The notes beneath the pieces were generated by a model. That model was not told the DNA's origin. It worked only from the letters and a program-made list of their open reading frames with translations, and made no database searches. 29,441 nucleotides of DNA from JAICWP01 sp035252015. Its GTDB lineage: Bacteria > Acidobacteriota > Terriglobia > Terriglobales > Acidobacteriaceae. Every line of letters starts with the position of its first letter. Position 1 is the first letter of the stretch. Below are positions 8,048 to 15,392 of this stretch, piece by piece. The position numbers were made by a program, and so were the translations under genes. The stretch lies in NCBI GenBank assembly GCA_035252015.1, contig DATFDP010000089.1, forward strand, positions 1 to 29,441. Reading direction: 5' to 3'.

Positions 8048-8076
8048 TTGACGCTGGGCGGAAGAGATTCTAAAAG
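8048..8076 (+). promoter_or_regulatory. Candidate sigma-70 promoter for the LysW-like gene
   Basis: TTGACG (8048-8053, five of six matches to the -35 consensus) is separated by exactly 17 bases from TAAAAG (8071-8076, four of six matches to the -10 consensus). Transcription would start near 8083, about 30 bases before the ATG at 8115. Confidence 0.45.
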
Positions 8077-8114
8077 ATTATCTGAGGGGGAGTCGTTATA
8101 GGTGGGAGGCATTT

Positions 8115-8309
8115 ATGGTTCTCTGTCCAGAGTGCGAAACCGATCTCGACATAGAGGAAGACGAGGTGGACGAGGGCGAAATTGTTTCCTGCCCGGAGTG
8201 TGGCACCGACTTCGAGGTTGTCACCACCAATCCACTCGAGTTGAACCCGATCGAGGAAGAGGAAGACGCCGAAGAGGAAGAGGAAGAAGAGGACGGCGAC
8301 TACTCCTAG
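8115..8309 (+). CDS. LysW-like acidic zinc-ribbon carrier-type protein
   Basis: The 64-residue protein has two CPEC knuckles (C4/C7 and C26/C29) that would bind one zinc, followed by FEVVTTNPLELNPIEEEE. This is the layout of LysW, the amino-group carrier protein of bacterial lysine and archaeal arginine biosynthesis: zinc ribbon, an 'xPLEL' segment and a strongly acidic tail. LysW ends in EDWGE, whose terminal glutamate is the attachment point; here the tail is a run of glutamates ending EEDGDYS, so that residue is absent. No LysX, LysZ or LysY partner is nearby. The function is therefore open. The start has GGGAGG five bases upstream (8104-8109). The tail is encoded by a GAA/GAG-rich stretch (8250-8292). 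Confidence 0.85.
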   Translation: MVLCPECETDLDIEEDEVDEGEIVSCPECGTDFEVVTTNPLELNPIEEEEDAEEEEEEEDGDYS

Positions 8310-8385
8310 CACTGCGCCACATGGCGCTTCGAGCGCCGCCTCGTAAACCCCATTGCATTCAGCACAACCAGCCCGAAAACGCAAG

Positions 8386-8769
8386 ATGAGCACAGGAGTC
8401 ATAGTGTGCCTGTTGCTCAGCGGCGTCGTGCTGGCTTGGCTGGCGGCACCGCGCGATAAAAAAGCGGAGACCAAGCACGATGGCCTGATCTTTGGGACCG
8501 TTTGGGATCGAAACAACCAGCCGGTCGAGGGCATGCGTGTCAAAATACGTCCTTCCCGCGAAAACAAAATCCGCTGGGAGGTCTATTCCAATCATGCCGG
8601 CGAATTTGAGCAACTAGTGCCCGCGGGCAGGTACGTGGTCTGGGCGGATGTAAAGCGGCCTAAGAAGGCCAGGAAGAGTGACCGAGGTAACCACTGGAGC
8701 CCGCCCCAGGTTACCGTCCAGGTGCAAAACGACGTTCGGGTAGACATCGGGTTGCATCTAACAGAGTAG
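8386..8769 (+). CDS. Small membrane-anchored protein with carboxypeptidase-regulatory-like domain
   Basis: The 127-residue product begins with a hydrophobic helix (STGVIVCLLLSGVVLAWLAA, residues 2-21), probably an uncleaved anchor or a signal sequence. A basic linker precedes a beta-sandwich of the carboxypeptidase-regulatory-like type, shown by GLIFGTVWDRNNQPVEGMRV, then GEFEQLVPAGRYVVWADV and VRVDIGLHLTE. Such domains are abundant in acidobacterial envelope proteins; no enzymatic residue is visible. ATG 8386 is used; a TTG at 8353 would extend the N-terminus by 11 residues. There is no obvious ribosome binding site. It lies 76 bases after the LysW-like gene and 37 before another protein of the same fold, so the three may be co-transcribed. 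Confidence 0.75.
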   Translation: MSTGVIVCLLLSGVVLAWLAAPRDKKAETKHDGLIFGTVWDRNNQPVEGMRVKIRPSRENKIRWEVYSNHAGEFEQLVPAGRYVVWADVKRPKKARKSDRGNHWSPPQVTVQVQNDVRVDIGLHLTE

Positions 8770-8806
8770 AAGCTCAAGCTGGAGAGAGATAACTTAGGAG
8801 GTCTTT

Positions 8807-9178
8807 GTGAAGAAGACCTTGGCTGTCCTGGCAGGCATGATGTTGGCGGTGACGGTAGCTGCTGCGCAGTTGCGTGCCCAGCAGTTCCATCAGGTCAAAG
8901 ACAAGGCCCCACAAACCCGCACCCTGACCGGCCTGGTCAGCAACCAGCACGGCAATCCGCTTTCCGACTCAGTGGTCTACCTGACCAATACCCGCACCAT
9001 GGGTGTGAAAACCTACATTGTGGGCAAAGATGGCATGTACCGCTTCCCTTCGCTCTCGCCCAATATTGACTACCAGGTTTACGCGCAATATCAGAGCCAC
9101 AAGAGCGACACCAAGACCTTGAGCTCCTTCGACAGCCGTCCCAATGCGGTGATCAACCTCAAAGTGGAAGTGAAATAA
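8807..9178 (+). CDS. Secreted carboxypeptidase-regulatory-like domain protein
   Basis: The 123-residue protein has a typical signal peptide: KK, then a hydrophobic stretch LAVLAGMMLAVTVAAA, with likely cleavage near residue 20-25 (AAAQLRAQ). The mature part is one beta-sandwich: TLTGLVSNQHGNPLSDSVVY, then GKDGMYRFPSLSPNIDYQVY, ending in INLKVEVK. Proteins of this fold are thought to be structural or adhesive in the periplasm or at the surface; the specific role is unknown. The GTG start at 8807 is decided by AGGAGG five bases upstream. Its paralogous neighbour ends 37 bases before. A bidirectional terminator follows. Confidence 0.85.
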   Translation: MKKTLAVLAGMMLAVTVAAAQLRAQQFHQVKDKAPQTRTLTGLVSNQHGNPLSDSVVYLTNTRTMGVKTYIVGKDGMYRFPSLSPNIDYQVYAQYQSHKSDTKTLSSFDSRPNAVINLKVEVK

Positions 9179-9226
9179 ATTTAGTTTCTGCTGATGAGCG
9201 CAGATTTTCGCCCTTAGAAAATACCA

Positions 9227-9252
9227 AAGGGCCACCGAGGCGGCGGCCCTTT
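9227..9252. terminator. Bidirectional intrinsic terminator between the secreted protein gene and rpsA
   Basis: AAAGGGCC (9227-9234) and GGCCCTTT (9245-9252) form a perfect eight-base stem with a ten-base loop. It lies between two convergent stop codons. On the minus strand the stem is followed by GGTATTTTC, giving a modest T-run for rpsA; on plus it ends in TTT. Confidence 0.8.
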
Positions 9253-9257
9253 CGCGC

Positions 9258-9283
9258 ATTAATCCGTGTAAATCCGCGGCGAA
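9258..9283. repeat. Degenerate intergenic repeat, 'TTAATCCGTG' family
   Basis: The sequence TTAATCCGTGTAAATCCGCG occurs five bases from the rpsA stop codon (9289-9291, minus strand) and resembles 3765-3793 in inverse orientation. It is noncoding. Confidence 0.55.
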
Positions 9284-9288
9284 CGAAG

Positions 9289-11091
9289 TTAACCTTGATC
9301 ATTCCCCGCACGTTTCCACGACATCAGTTCTTCAATCGTAGAAGTCGCGCTGGAAACCGGGTGCTTGTAGGCCTCCACATCGGCGCGCGTAGCTTCCTCG
9401 CCCACCGCGCGGATGCTCAATCCGACCTTCTTCTCGCCCGGGTTCATCTTGATGATCTTGAAGTCAAACTCCTGGCCGGGCTCGAGATGAACCGGCTGCC
9501 CGTTGTCGTCCACCGCTTCCGAGTTGTGGCAAAGACCCTCGATGCCATCCGCGATCTCTACGAACGCCCCGAAGCTGGCCACGCGCAGCACTTTGCCGTG
9601 CAGCACGTCACCGACGCGGTGGGTCTGGAAGAAGGTTTCCCAAACGTCCGGCTGGAGTTGCTTTACTCCCAGTGAGAGCCGCCGCTTGTCCGGCTCGATG
9701 GCCAACACGATGGCTTTTACCCGGTCACCCTTCTTCAACACCTCCGAAGGATGCTTCACACGCTTGGTCCAGCTCAGGTTGCTAACGTGCACCAGACCGT
9801 CAATGCCGTCTTCAATCTCAATGAAGGCGCCGAAGTCGGTCAGGTTCCGCACCCGCCCCTCCACCGTGGAATTCACCGGATACTTCTGCACCAGCGACTC
9901 CCAGGGGTTCGGCTCCAGCTGCTTCATGCCCAGCGAAATGCGGCGCTCCGCGGGATTCACCGCCAGAACCTCGGTTTCGATGTTGTCACCCACGTTGACC
10001 AGCTTGGAGGGGTGCTTCATGCGCTTGGACCAGGTCATCTCGCTCACGTGTACCAGGCCCTCAATACCCTGTTCCAATTCCACAAAGGCGCCGTAATCGG
10101 TAACGCTGATCACCCGGCCTTTCACGTGCGCGCCGACGGGATAGCGCTGCGCCGCGTCCAGCCAGGGATCGGGCGTGAGCTGCTTGAAGCCCAGCGAGAC
10201 CCGCTGCTTATCCTTGTCGAACTTCAGCACCTTCACCTGGATCTCGTCACTCACGTTCACGAGGTCGCGCGGATGAGTGAGCCGGCCCCAGGACATGTCC
10301 GTAATGTGCAGGAGGCCGTCAATGCCGCCCAAGTCGACGAAGGCGCCGTAGTCGGTCAGGTTCTTCACCGTACCAGTGAGCACCGCCCCTTCGTGCAGGT
10401 GCTCCATAATCTTTTCGCGCTTGGAGGACTGTTCCTCTTCCAGCAGTTGCTTGCGCGAAACGACGATATTGCCGCGCTTCTTGTTGAGCTTGATTACGTG
10501 AACCTCAATCTGCTGCCCTTTGAAGCCCTCCAGGTTGCGCACCGGCCGTAGATCCGCCTGCGAGCCTGGCAGGAAGGCATGAGCGCCGTTGATATCAACC
10601 GTTAGGCCGCCCTTGATGCGGTCCACTACTACCCCGCGGATCGGACGCTTCTCATTGTGCGCCCGCTCAATTTCATCCCAGGCCCGTAACCGCTGCGCCT
10701 TCAAATGCGACAGGTTGATGTAGCCTTCCTCGGTCTCGCCCTTCTCCACCATCACATCAATGGCGTCACCGGCCTGCACCTTGGGCTTGCCCTCGTGGTC
10801 CAGCACTTCAGCTATGGGCACCATGCCTTCCGATTTGGCGCCTATGTCCACAACCACGTGACTGGGCGTGATCTTGAGCACCGTCCCTTTAAGGACATGG
10901 TCCTCTCCGGAAGCGGGCTCGGGTTCAGGAGTGAAGGTTTCCAGTGCGGTGGCAAAATCGTCAGTTGTCATGTTTTCTTTTTGAGGCTGCGTGGATTGAG
11001 CGGGCTGCGAGGTCATTCGCGCTTCTGATTCCGAGGACTCAGATGCAAACCCGGCGTGCAGGTTGCTGGTGACTGTGTCTTCGAGCGCCAT
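9289..11091 (-). CDS. rpsA: 30S ribosomal protein S1
   Basis: S1 binds mRNA on the small subunit and helps start translation, especially on structured or Shine-Dalgarno-poor messages. The 600-residue protein has an acidic, probably disordered N-terminal extension (about 1-65) and six S1/OB-fold repeats, at about 66-133, 150-220, 234-305, 320-392, 405-478 and 492-560. Repeats 3-6 carry the canonical DYGAFV or DFGAFI and GLxHxSE segments. Length is slightly above the 557 residues of E. coli S1. The start is uncertain: ATG 11091 has no ribosome binding site, and in-frame ATGs occur at residues 26 and 41. A consensus promoter lies 160-190 bases upstream, leaving a leader of about 150 bases. Confidence 0.96.
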   Translation of the reverse strand: MALEDTVTSNLHAGFASESSESEARMTSQPAQSTQPQKENMTTDDFATALETFTPEPEPASGEDHVLKGTVLKITPSHVVVDIGAKSEGMVPIAEVLDHEGKPKVQAGDAIDVMVEKGETEEGYINLSHLKAQRLRAWDEIERAHNEKRPIRGVVVDRIKGGLTVDINGAHAFLPGSQADLRPVRNLEGFKGQQIEVHVIKLNKKRGNIVVSRKQLLEEEQSSKREKIMEHLHEGAVLTGTVKNLTDYGAFVDLGGIDGLLHITDMSWGRLTHPRDLVNVSDEIQVKVLKFDKDKQRVSLGFKQLTPDPWLDAAQRYPVGAHVKGRVISVTDYGAFVELEQGIEGLVHVSEMTWSKRMKHPSKLVNVGDNIETEVLAVNPAERRISLGMKQLEPNPWESLVQKYPVNSTVEGRVRNLTDFGAFIEIEDGIDGLVHVSNLSWTKRVKHPSEVLKKGDRVKAIVLAIEPDKRRLSLGVKQLQPDVWETFFQTHRVGDVLHGKVLRVASFGAFVEIADGIEGLCHNSEAVDDNGQPVHLEPGQEFDFKIIKMNPGEKKVGLSIRAVGEEATRADVEAYKHPVSSATSTIEELMSWKRAGNDQG

Positions 11092-11245
11092 AATGATACC
11101 GGTGCACCCGAAAGCCGCGGGGGTGAACGAGCTAGGCAGATGAACTGCTGGCTTGTATCTCGGTGTGGTTGATCCGTCCTACACAGCGCTGAACACTACT
11201 TTCAGCCGGCGGATCATCTAACGGGAACCCGCGTCTCTACGGAAC
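11092..11245 (-). ncRNA. Structured 5' leader of rpsA (candidate regulatory RNA)
   Basis: Between the inferred start of transcription and the rpsA ATG lie about 150 bases with nested hairpins. An outer stem TGATCCG/CGGATCA (11170-11176 with 11210-11216) encloses a perfect inner stem GCTGAA/TTCAGC (11188-11193 with 11201-11206). Nearer the gene there are weaker stems GCAG/CTGC and CACCC/GGGTG. S1 autoregulates through its own leader in other bacteria, so a similar role is a reasonable inference. No match to a named RNA family is claimed. Confidence 0.4.
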
Positions 11246-11251
11246 CCTTCG

Positions 11252-11281
11252 ACTATAGCAACCGCTCGCAAAAAGTGTCAA
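11252..11281 (-). promoter_or_regulatory. Strong sigma-70 promoter for rpsA
   Basis: On the minus strand TTGACA (11276-11281, perfect -35) is followed after 18 bases by TATAGT (11252-11257, five of six matches to the -10). Transcription should start near 11245. This is the best promoter match in the window and fits a highly expressed ribosomal gene. The remaining bases up to the HIT gene (11282-11398) hold a TTGACT at 11358-11363 on plus, a possible -35 for that gene, but with no good -10 at normal spacing. Confidence 0.75.
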
Positions 11282-11398
11282 ACCAGCCGAAAAAATTTCG
11301 CTTTGCCGGAACTGCACTGGCGCGTGTGCATGGGTATTTACAGCGAACGCGCGCGGCTTGACTCGGAAAACCCGCCTTCTTCTGCTACTCTCGGCGGC

Positions 11399-11878
11399 AT
11401 GGACTATCTGTGGACGCCGTGGCGCTATGCCTACGTGAGCGGCGCGCGCAAACCCGCGGGATGCATTTTCTGCGAAGCTCCCAAGCTGGCGGATACGACA
11501 GCCGGAATCGTTTACCGCGGCTCGTTGTGTTACGTGATCCTCAATGCGTTTCCTTACACTTCCGGGCACGTGATGATCGTGCCCTACGAGCACCTCGATG
11601 AGCTGCAGAAAGTAAATCGCGAGGCGACCCACGAAATGATGGACATTGCGCAACGGATGGAGAACGTGCTGCGCCAGGTGTACCGCCCCGATGGCCTGAA
11701 CCTGGGCATGAACATCGGGCAGGCCGCCGGAGCGGGGGTTGCCGGCCATGTCCATATGCACCTGTTGCCGCGCTGGTCTGCCGACACCAATTTCATGACC
11801 ACCACAGCGGAGACCCGCGTCCTGCCGGAGGCCCTTGAAACCACCTACCAACGGCTGCGCGAGACGCTGGGAGCATAG
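11399..11878 (+). CDS. HIT-family nucleotide hydrolase or phosphorylase
   Basis: HIT proteins hydrolyse or transfer nucleotidyl groups from dinucleoside polyphosphates and adenylylated compounds. The 159-residue protein has the histidine triad HVHMHLLPRW with H117, H119 and H121, the nucleotide-binding segment VILNAFPYTSGHVMIVPYEH around 46-65 and a CIFC motif at 22-25 that often binds zinc. The N-terminal DYLWTPWRYAYV is characteristic of the Ap4A phosphorylase or hydrolase-like subgroup, so dinucleoside tetraphosphate is the likely substrate. ATG 11399 matches this conserved beginning; there is no Shine-Dalgarno. It is divergent from rpsA and convergent with the pilT-like gene. Confidence 0.93.
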   Translation: MDYLWTPWRYAYVSGARKPAGCIFCEAPKLADTTAGIVYRGSLCYVILNAFPYTSGHVMIVPYEHLDELQKVNREATHEMMDIAQRMENVLRQVYRPDGLNLGMNIGQAAGAGVAGHVHMHLLPRWSADTNFMTTTAETRVLPEALETTYQRLRETLGA

Positions 11879-11963
11879 GATTCATCAGCAATATCAGTAA
11901 GCCGGCCACCCTGAACCTGCTGCCACGACGATTCAGAACTCGCGAAAGAAATTCGGCTTTCCT

Positions 11964-11990
11964 GTGTGCCTCTGTATCTCTGTGGTGAAT
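11964..11990. repeat. Degenerate repeat, 'CTCTGTGGTGAAT' family
   Basis: The 13-base sequence CTCTGTGGTGAAT (11978-11990) is identical to 22198-22210. Both copies stand within eight bases of a minus-strand stop codon (the PilT-type ATPase here, selB there) and both are preceded by similar pyrimidine-rich sequence. Confidence 0.6.
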
Positions 11991-11997
11991 TCGTACT

Positions 11998-13233
11998 TCA
12001 GCGCTCGACTTCCAGTTCGGTTTCGCCCGCCGGTTCCTGCTTGGGCGGCTCGGGTGGCGACTCGGGAGGCGGAGGGCCGGCCAAGTCAGCCAGTTCCAAA
12101 CGCAGGTTGCCCGCATTGGTGGCGTAGGAAAGGCCGGTTTCCATGTCAATCACGCCGGCGCGGATCAGCTTTTCGATTTCGCCGTCAAAGTGCTGCATGC
12201 CATCCTGGCTGCCGGTGCGCATGGCGTCGAGCAGTGTTTTACCGTCGCGCTCCCCTTTCTCTACGTATTCGCGGGTGCGGAGGGTGGAGGTGAGAATTTC
12301 AATGATGGCTACGCGGCCGCTGCCATCTTTGCGCGGCAGCAGGCGCTGGGAAACGATGTAGCGGAATGACCGCGCGAGGCGGTTGCGCATACCCTGCTGC
12401 TCCGACTGGGGAAAGACGCCGATGATGCGCTCCACCGTCTTGGAAGCGTCAATGGTGTGCAGCGTAGAAAGCACCAGGTGGCCGGTTTCGGCAGCCTCCA
12501 GCGCGATCTCGATGGTTTCGCGGTCGCGCATTTCACCCACTAAAATAACTTTGGGCGCCTGCCGCAGGGCGGCGCGCAGCGCCAGAGCGAAACTGGGCGT
12601 ATCGCTGTGCAGCTCGCGCTGGTGGATGGTGGATCGCTGGTGGGTGTGCAGGAACTCGATGGGGTCTTCGATGGTGATGATGTGGTAGGCGCGCTCCTGG
12701 TTCACCCGGCCCACGATGGCCGCCATCGTGGAAGACTTGCCTGAGCCGGTGGGCCCGGTGATAAGCACAATCCCGTTTTTCAGTCCCACGATTTCGGCCA
12801 GTTGTGACGGCAGGTGCAAGCCGGCGAAATCGGGGATGGTGTTGGGGATCACCCGCATCACAATGGCGCAGGTACTGCGCTGAATGAAGATGTTGACACG
12901 GAAGCGGGCAGAGCCGGGCAGGCTGTAGGAAATGTCGCAAGCCCCCTGCTCGCGCAGCTTGGTCACCGCCTGCTTGTTGTTGCCGATTAGGTCACCGGCA
13001 ATGCGGCGTGTGTCATCGGGAGTGAGCGCATGCAGGTGGTCTACCGCGGTAAGCTGGCCGTTGAGCTCCACCTGGGGCGGGCGGCCAGGAGAAAAAATAA
13101 GGTCGCTCACCTTGTCGGAAACTCGCAGCATGTTGGCCAGCAGGTTGTTGGTGGCCGCGATGGAGCTGGCCGACTGCTGGGTGGCGGGATCTGGCGCTTG
13201 AGCCGGGGTAGCGATGATGTCCTCCGGGAGCAC
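11998..13233 (-). CDS. PilT/PilU-type type IV pilus ATPase
   Basis: The 411-residue protein is a secretion-type ATPase of the PilT class, which powers pilus retraction and twitching motility at the inner membrane. Motifs in order are GPTGSGKS (Walker A, 160-167), HIITIEDPIEFLH (Asp box), VILVGEMRD (Walker B) and TGHLVLSTLHT (His box). The PAS-like N-terminal domain includes SDLIFSPGRPPQVELNG. Unusual parts are an N-terminal extension of about 35 residues before ANMLRVSDKVSD and a proline- and glutamate-rich tail (PPPPESPPEPPKQEP). The start is GTG 13233 without a clear ribosome binding site; an internal ATG at residue 35 would remove the extension. No other pilus gene is in the window, so PilT and PilU cannot be distinguished. 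Confidence 0.92.
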   Translation of the reverse strand: MLPEDIIATPAQAPDPATQQSASSIAATNNLLANMLRVSDKVSDLIFSPGRPPQVELNGQLTAVDHLHALTPDDTRRIAGDLIGNNKQAVTKLREQGACDISYSLPGSARFRVNIFIQRSTCAIVMRVIPNTIPDFAGLHLPSQLAEIVGLKNGIVLITGPTGSGKSSTMAAIVGRVNQERAYHIITIEDPIEFLHTHQRSTIHQRELHSDTPSFALALRAALRQAPKVILVGEMRDRETIEIALEAAETGHLVLSTLHTIDASKTVERIIGVFPQSEQQGMRNRLARSFRYIVSQRLLPRKDGSGRVAIIEILTSTLRTREYVEKGERDGKTLLDAMRTGSQDGMQHFDGEIEKLIRAGVIDMETGLSYATNAGNLRLELADLAGPPPPESPPEPPKQEPAGETELEVER

Positions 13234-13370
13234 ATGCCGGCGCGCTTGCTATAGCCCGGCGATTTAGGGGAAGAAATCAATCTACCTGAAAATCGGCACT
13301 ATCGGCTATGGCGAAGGGCGCATCTGTCCTGCACGATGGTGCATGAACGCTGGGGCGGTCCATAAAAGCA

Positions 13371-13395
13371 AGGGGCGGCACGAACGCCCGCCCCT
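13371..13395 (-). terminator. Intrinsic terminator after the TPR/regulatory-domain gene
   Basis: AGGGGCGG (13371-13378) pairs perfectly with CCGCCCCT (13388-13395) around a nine-base loop. On the minus strand the stem is followed by TGCTTTTATG, a T-rich tract. It lies 20 bases after the stop codon at 13416 and ends the que-TPR transcription block. Confidence 0.75.
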
Positions 13396-13415
13396 GGTTG
13401 GCTGCTGCCGAAGAA

Positions 13416-14525
13416 TTACTGGCGTTTAGACGTCGTCTTCTTCTTGGATTTTCCGAAGCTGGTTTCCACCGTCGCCCCAATGCTGGATAGCATCTGCTTC
13501 GCGGCATCCGCGTAGGTGCCCTGCGGCGACAATTCCAGGTACTTATTGAATGCCTCGGCGGTACCCTCAGGCGCGGTCATCTTGCCGGTCTTGTCGGTGG
13601 TCGCCTTGCCCAGCAGGTTCACGCCCTTCCAGTAGTAGGCGTCGGCTTTGGTGGGATCGGCGGCAATGGCCTTATCGAAGGCCTGCACCGCATCATCCAC
13701 CTTACCGCTGTTGGTCAGCACCGCGCCCAGGTTGAAGTAGTACTGAGCAGCATGGGTGGGATCGGATTGCGCAGCCTGGGTAAAGGTCTTGATGGCATCG
13801 TCCGTCTTGCCCGCCTTCGCCTGTACATCGCCCAGGTTGTTCAGATAGGCGCCATCGTTGGGCTTTATGGTGAGCGCCTTCTGGTACGCGGCAATGGAGT
13901 CGTTGTACATCTGGGTCTTCTGCGTGGCATCGGTTTGCTTTGTGGCTGAGCCGCGCAGGGCGTCGCCCAGCTTGAACCACAGCAGGTCGCGGTTGGGATC
14001 AATAGTGGTGGCTTCTTTCAGCACCGAGACCGCCTGGTCGTAGTTACCCGCCTGCTCCGCCGCCGACGCTGCCGCCAGCTTTTCATTCAGCGTCTTGATG
14101 GTAGCGTTTTCCTTCTGGACCTTTTCCTGCTGCGCCTTTTGTTCCGGGGTCAACTGTGATTCAGCCCGCTGCTTGGCCGCGGCCTGCTCTTTCTGCAGGT
14201 TGAAGTCGGTCTCGTTTTCCTCCGAACCGAGCTGTACCTGCACGCCGTTGAAGTAGAACAGCACCTGGCCGTTCTGAATGAGCGTAATCTTGTACTTGCC
14301 CGGCGCAACACCCAGGGAGAAGAATTCACCTTTCTTGTTGGTCTTCAAGCTGTACTTCTGCCCGCTGTCCTGGTTGGCGTATTCTACCGTCGCTCCTGCG
14401 ATTGGTTTGCCTTGAGCATCGAGGCACTTACCTTTTACGGTCGCCATGCTCTGCGACCAGGCGGGCGGAAGCATAAGGGCCACCGCCAGCACTGCCATCA
14501 CGCTAATAGTTAGACGCTGCTTCAT
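13416..14525 (-). CDS. Exported protein: carboxypeptidase-regulatory-like domain followed by TPR repeats
   Basis: The 369-residue protein starts MKQRLTISVMAVLAVALMLP, a signal peptide likely cleaved after AWS near residue 24. Residues about 28-110 form a carboxypeptidase-regulatory-like beta-sandwich (VKGKCLDAQGKPIAGATVEY, then GEFFSLGVAPGKYKI). A lysine- and glutamate-rich linker (about 115-155) probably forms a helix. Four to five TPR units follow (about 155-330), including AYLNNLGDVQAKAGKTDDAI and YYFNLGAVLTNSGKVDDAV. The C-terminus is basic (KSKKKTTSKRQ). The start at 14525 has GGGAGG five bases upstream. It follows queC by 55 bases on the same strand, so it may share that transcript, though a pathway link is not apparent. 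It is probably a periplasmic scaffold. Confidence 0.88.
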   Translation of the reverse strand: MKQRLTISVMAVLAVALMLPPAWSQSMATVKGKCLDAQGKPIAGATVEYANQDSGQKYSLKTNKKGEFFSLGVAPGKYKITLIQNGQVLFYFNGVQVQLGSEENETDFNLQKEQAAAKQRAESQLTPEQKAQQEKVQKENATIKTLNEKLAAASAAEQAGNYDQAVSVLKEATTIDPNRDLLWFKLGDALRGSATKQTDATQKTQMYNDSIAAYQKALTIKPNDGAYLNNLGDVQAKAGKTDDAIKTFTQAAQSDPTHAAQYYFNLGAVLTNSGKVDDAVQAFDKAIAADPTKADAYYWKGVNLLGKATTDKTGKMTAPEGTAEAFNKYLELSPQGTYADAAKQMLSSIGATVETSFGKSKKKTTSKRQ

Positions 14526-14580
14526 GTCAGCCTCCCGGCTCAATGCCGAAATTCAATTGCCAAACTCTTCGTGGTCGCCA

Positions 14581-15300
14581 TCAGTCCTGTACCGCCGGGG
14601 CCATGTAGGCGATGGGATCGCGTGCGCCGGCATTCTGAAAGGCACGCAGGCGCAACACACAGCTATCGCACACACCGCAGGCGCGATCCTCGCGGCTGTA
14701 ACAGGACCACGTTAAATCGAAGGGCGCGCCCAATTCAAGGCCGAGGCGCACAATCTGGGACTTGCGCATACCGATGAGCGGGGTAGTGATTTCAATGCGA
14801 CCCTCGCGGGTGCCCGTGCGCACGACATCGTTAAAGGCGCGGTAATACTCCGGGCGGCAATCGGGGTAGCCGGAGCTATCCTGAGCCACCGCTCCGATAT
14901 AGACTTTATCCGCTCCCAGCACCTCCGCCCAGCTCACCGCCACGGCCAAAAAATGGGCGTTGCGAAAGGGCACGTAGGTGATGGGAATCTCGCCGCCAAT
15001 GACCTCAGCAGCAGTCGGCACCTGCAACTCCGGATCGGTTAAGGCCGAACCGCCGATGGCGTGCAGCGCGTCATTGCGGATGAGCAGGCGCTTGCGGATG
15101 GCCAGTCGGTCGCAGATGGCGAGGAAGGCCTCCCTCTCGCGCTTTTCCGTGCGCTGTCCGTAGCTGATATGCAGGGCGGCGGCATCGCGGTCGCGCGCGG
15201 CCAGCGCTGCGCACACACACGAATCCATCCCCCCACTCAGCAGGACCACTGCTGGGGATTTGTAGCCACGGTCTGCCATGCGGTTGTGAACGTCAGCCAT
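14581..15300 (-). CDS. queC: 7-cyano-7-deazaguanine synthase QueC
   Basis: QueC converts 7-carboxy-7-deazaguanine to preQ0 with ATP and ammonia, the third dedicated step towards queuosine in tRNA. The 239-residue protein has the PP-loop LLSGGMDSC (residues 20-28), HISYGQR, YVPFRNAHFL and the zinc-binding cluster WSCYSREDRACGVCDSC near the C-terminus. ATG 15300 is used; a second in-frame ATG seven codons on (MADRGYKSP) is also possible, and neither has a ribosome binding site. It is the third gene of a minus-strand queD-queE-queC operon, 92 bases after queE, with a small hairpin and a degenerate repeat in the gap. Confidence 0.97.
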   Translation of the reverse strand: MADVHNRMADRGYKSPAVVLLSGGMDSCVCAALAARDRDAAALHISYGQRTEKREREAFLAICDRLAIRKRLLIRNDALHAIGGSALTDPELQVPTAAEVIGGEIPITYVPFRNAHFLAVAVSWAEVLGADKVYIGAVAQDSSGYPDCRPEYYRAFNDVVRTGTREGRIEITTPLIGMRKSQIVRLGLELGAPFDLTWSCYSREDRACGVCDSCVLRLRAFQNAGARDPIAYMAPAVQD

Positions 15301-15316
15301 GTAAGATGCAATTTCA

Positions 15317-15368
15317 AGGCGGCTTTGCCGCCTGTTAGCTGCTGGCTCCAGCTACTGGCCACTAGCTC
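15317..15368. repeat. Hairpin and degenerate 'AGCTACTGG' repeat in the queE-queC gap
   Basis: A perfect stem AGGCGGC-TTT-GCCGCCT (15317-15333) is followed by TAGCTGCTGGCTCCAGCTAC. On the minus strand this repeat contains GGCCAGTAGCTGGAGCCAGC, similar to GCCAGTAGCTAGAGGCTAAG at 28030-28049. It is noncoding and lies inside an operon. Confidence 0.55.
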
Positions 15369-15392
15369 GAGATTTGGAGCAAGTAGCTCTAA

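Noticed and set aside
9751..10551. A long plus-strand frame opposite rpsA
   Set aside because: It mirrors the repeated S1 domains, and its periodic sequence is a by-product of those repeats.
13234..13370. Small gene in the gap before the PilT-type ATPase
   Set aside because: Only short frames without a ribosome binding site are present; the sequence is probably promoter and terminator-adjacent.
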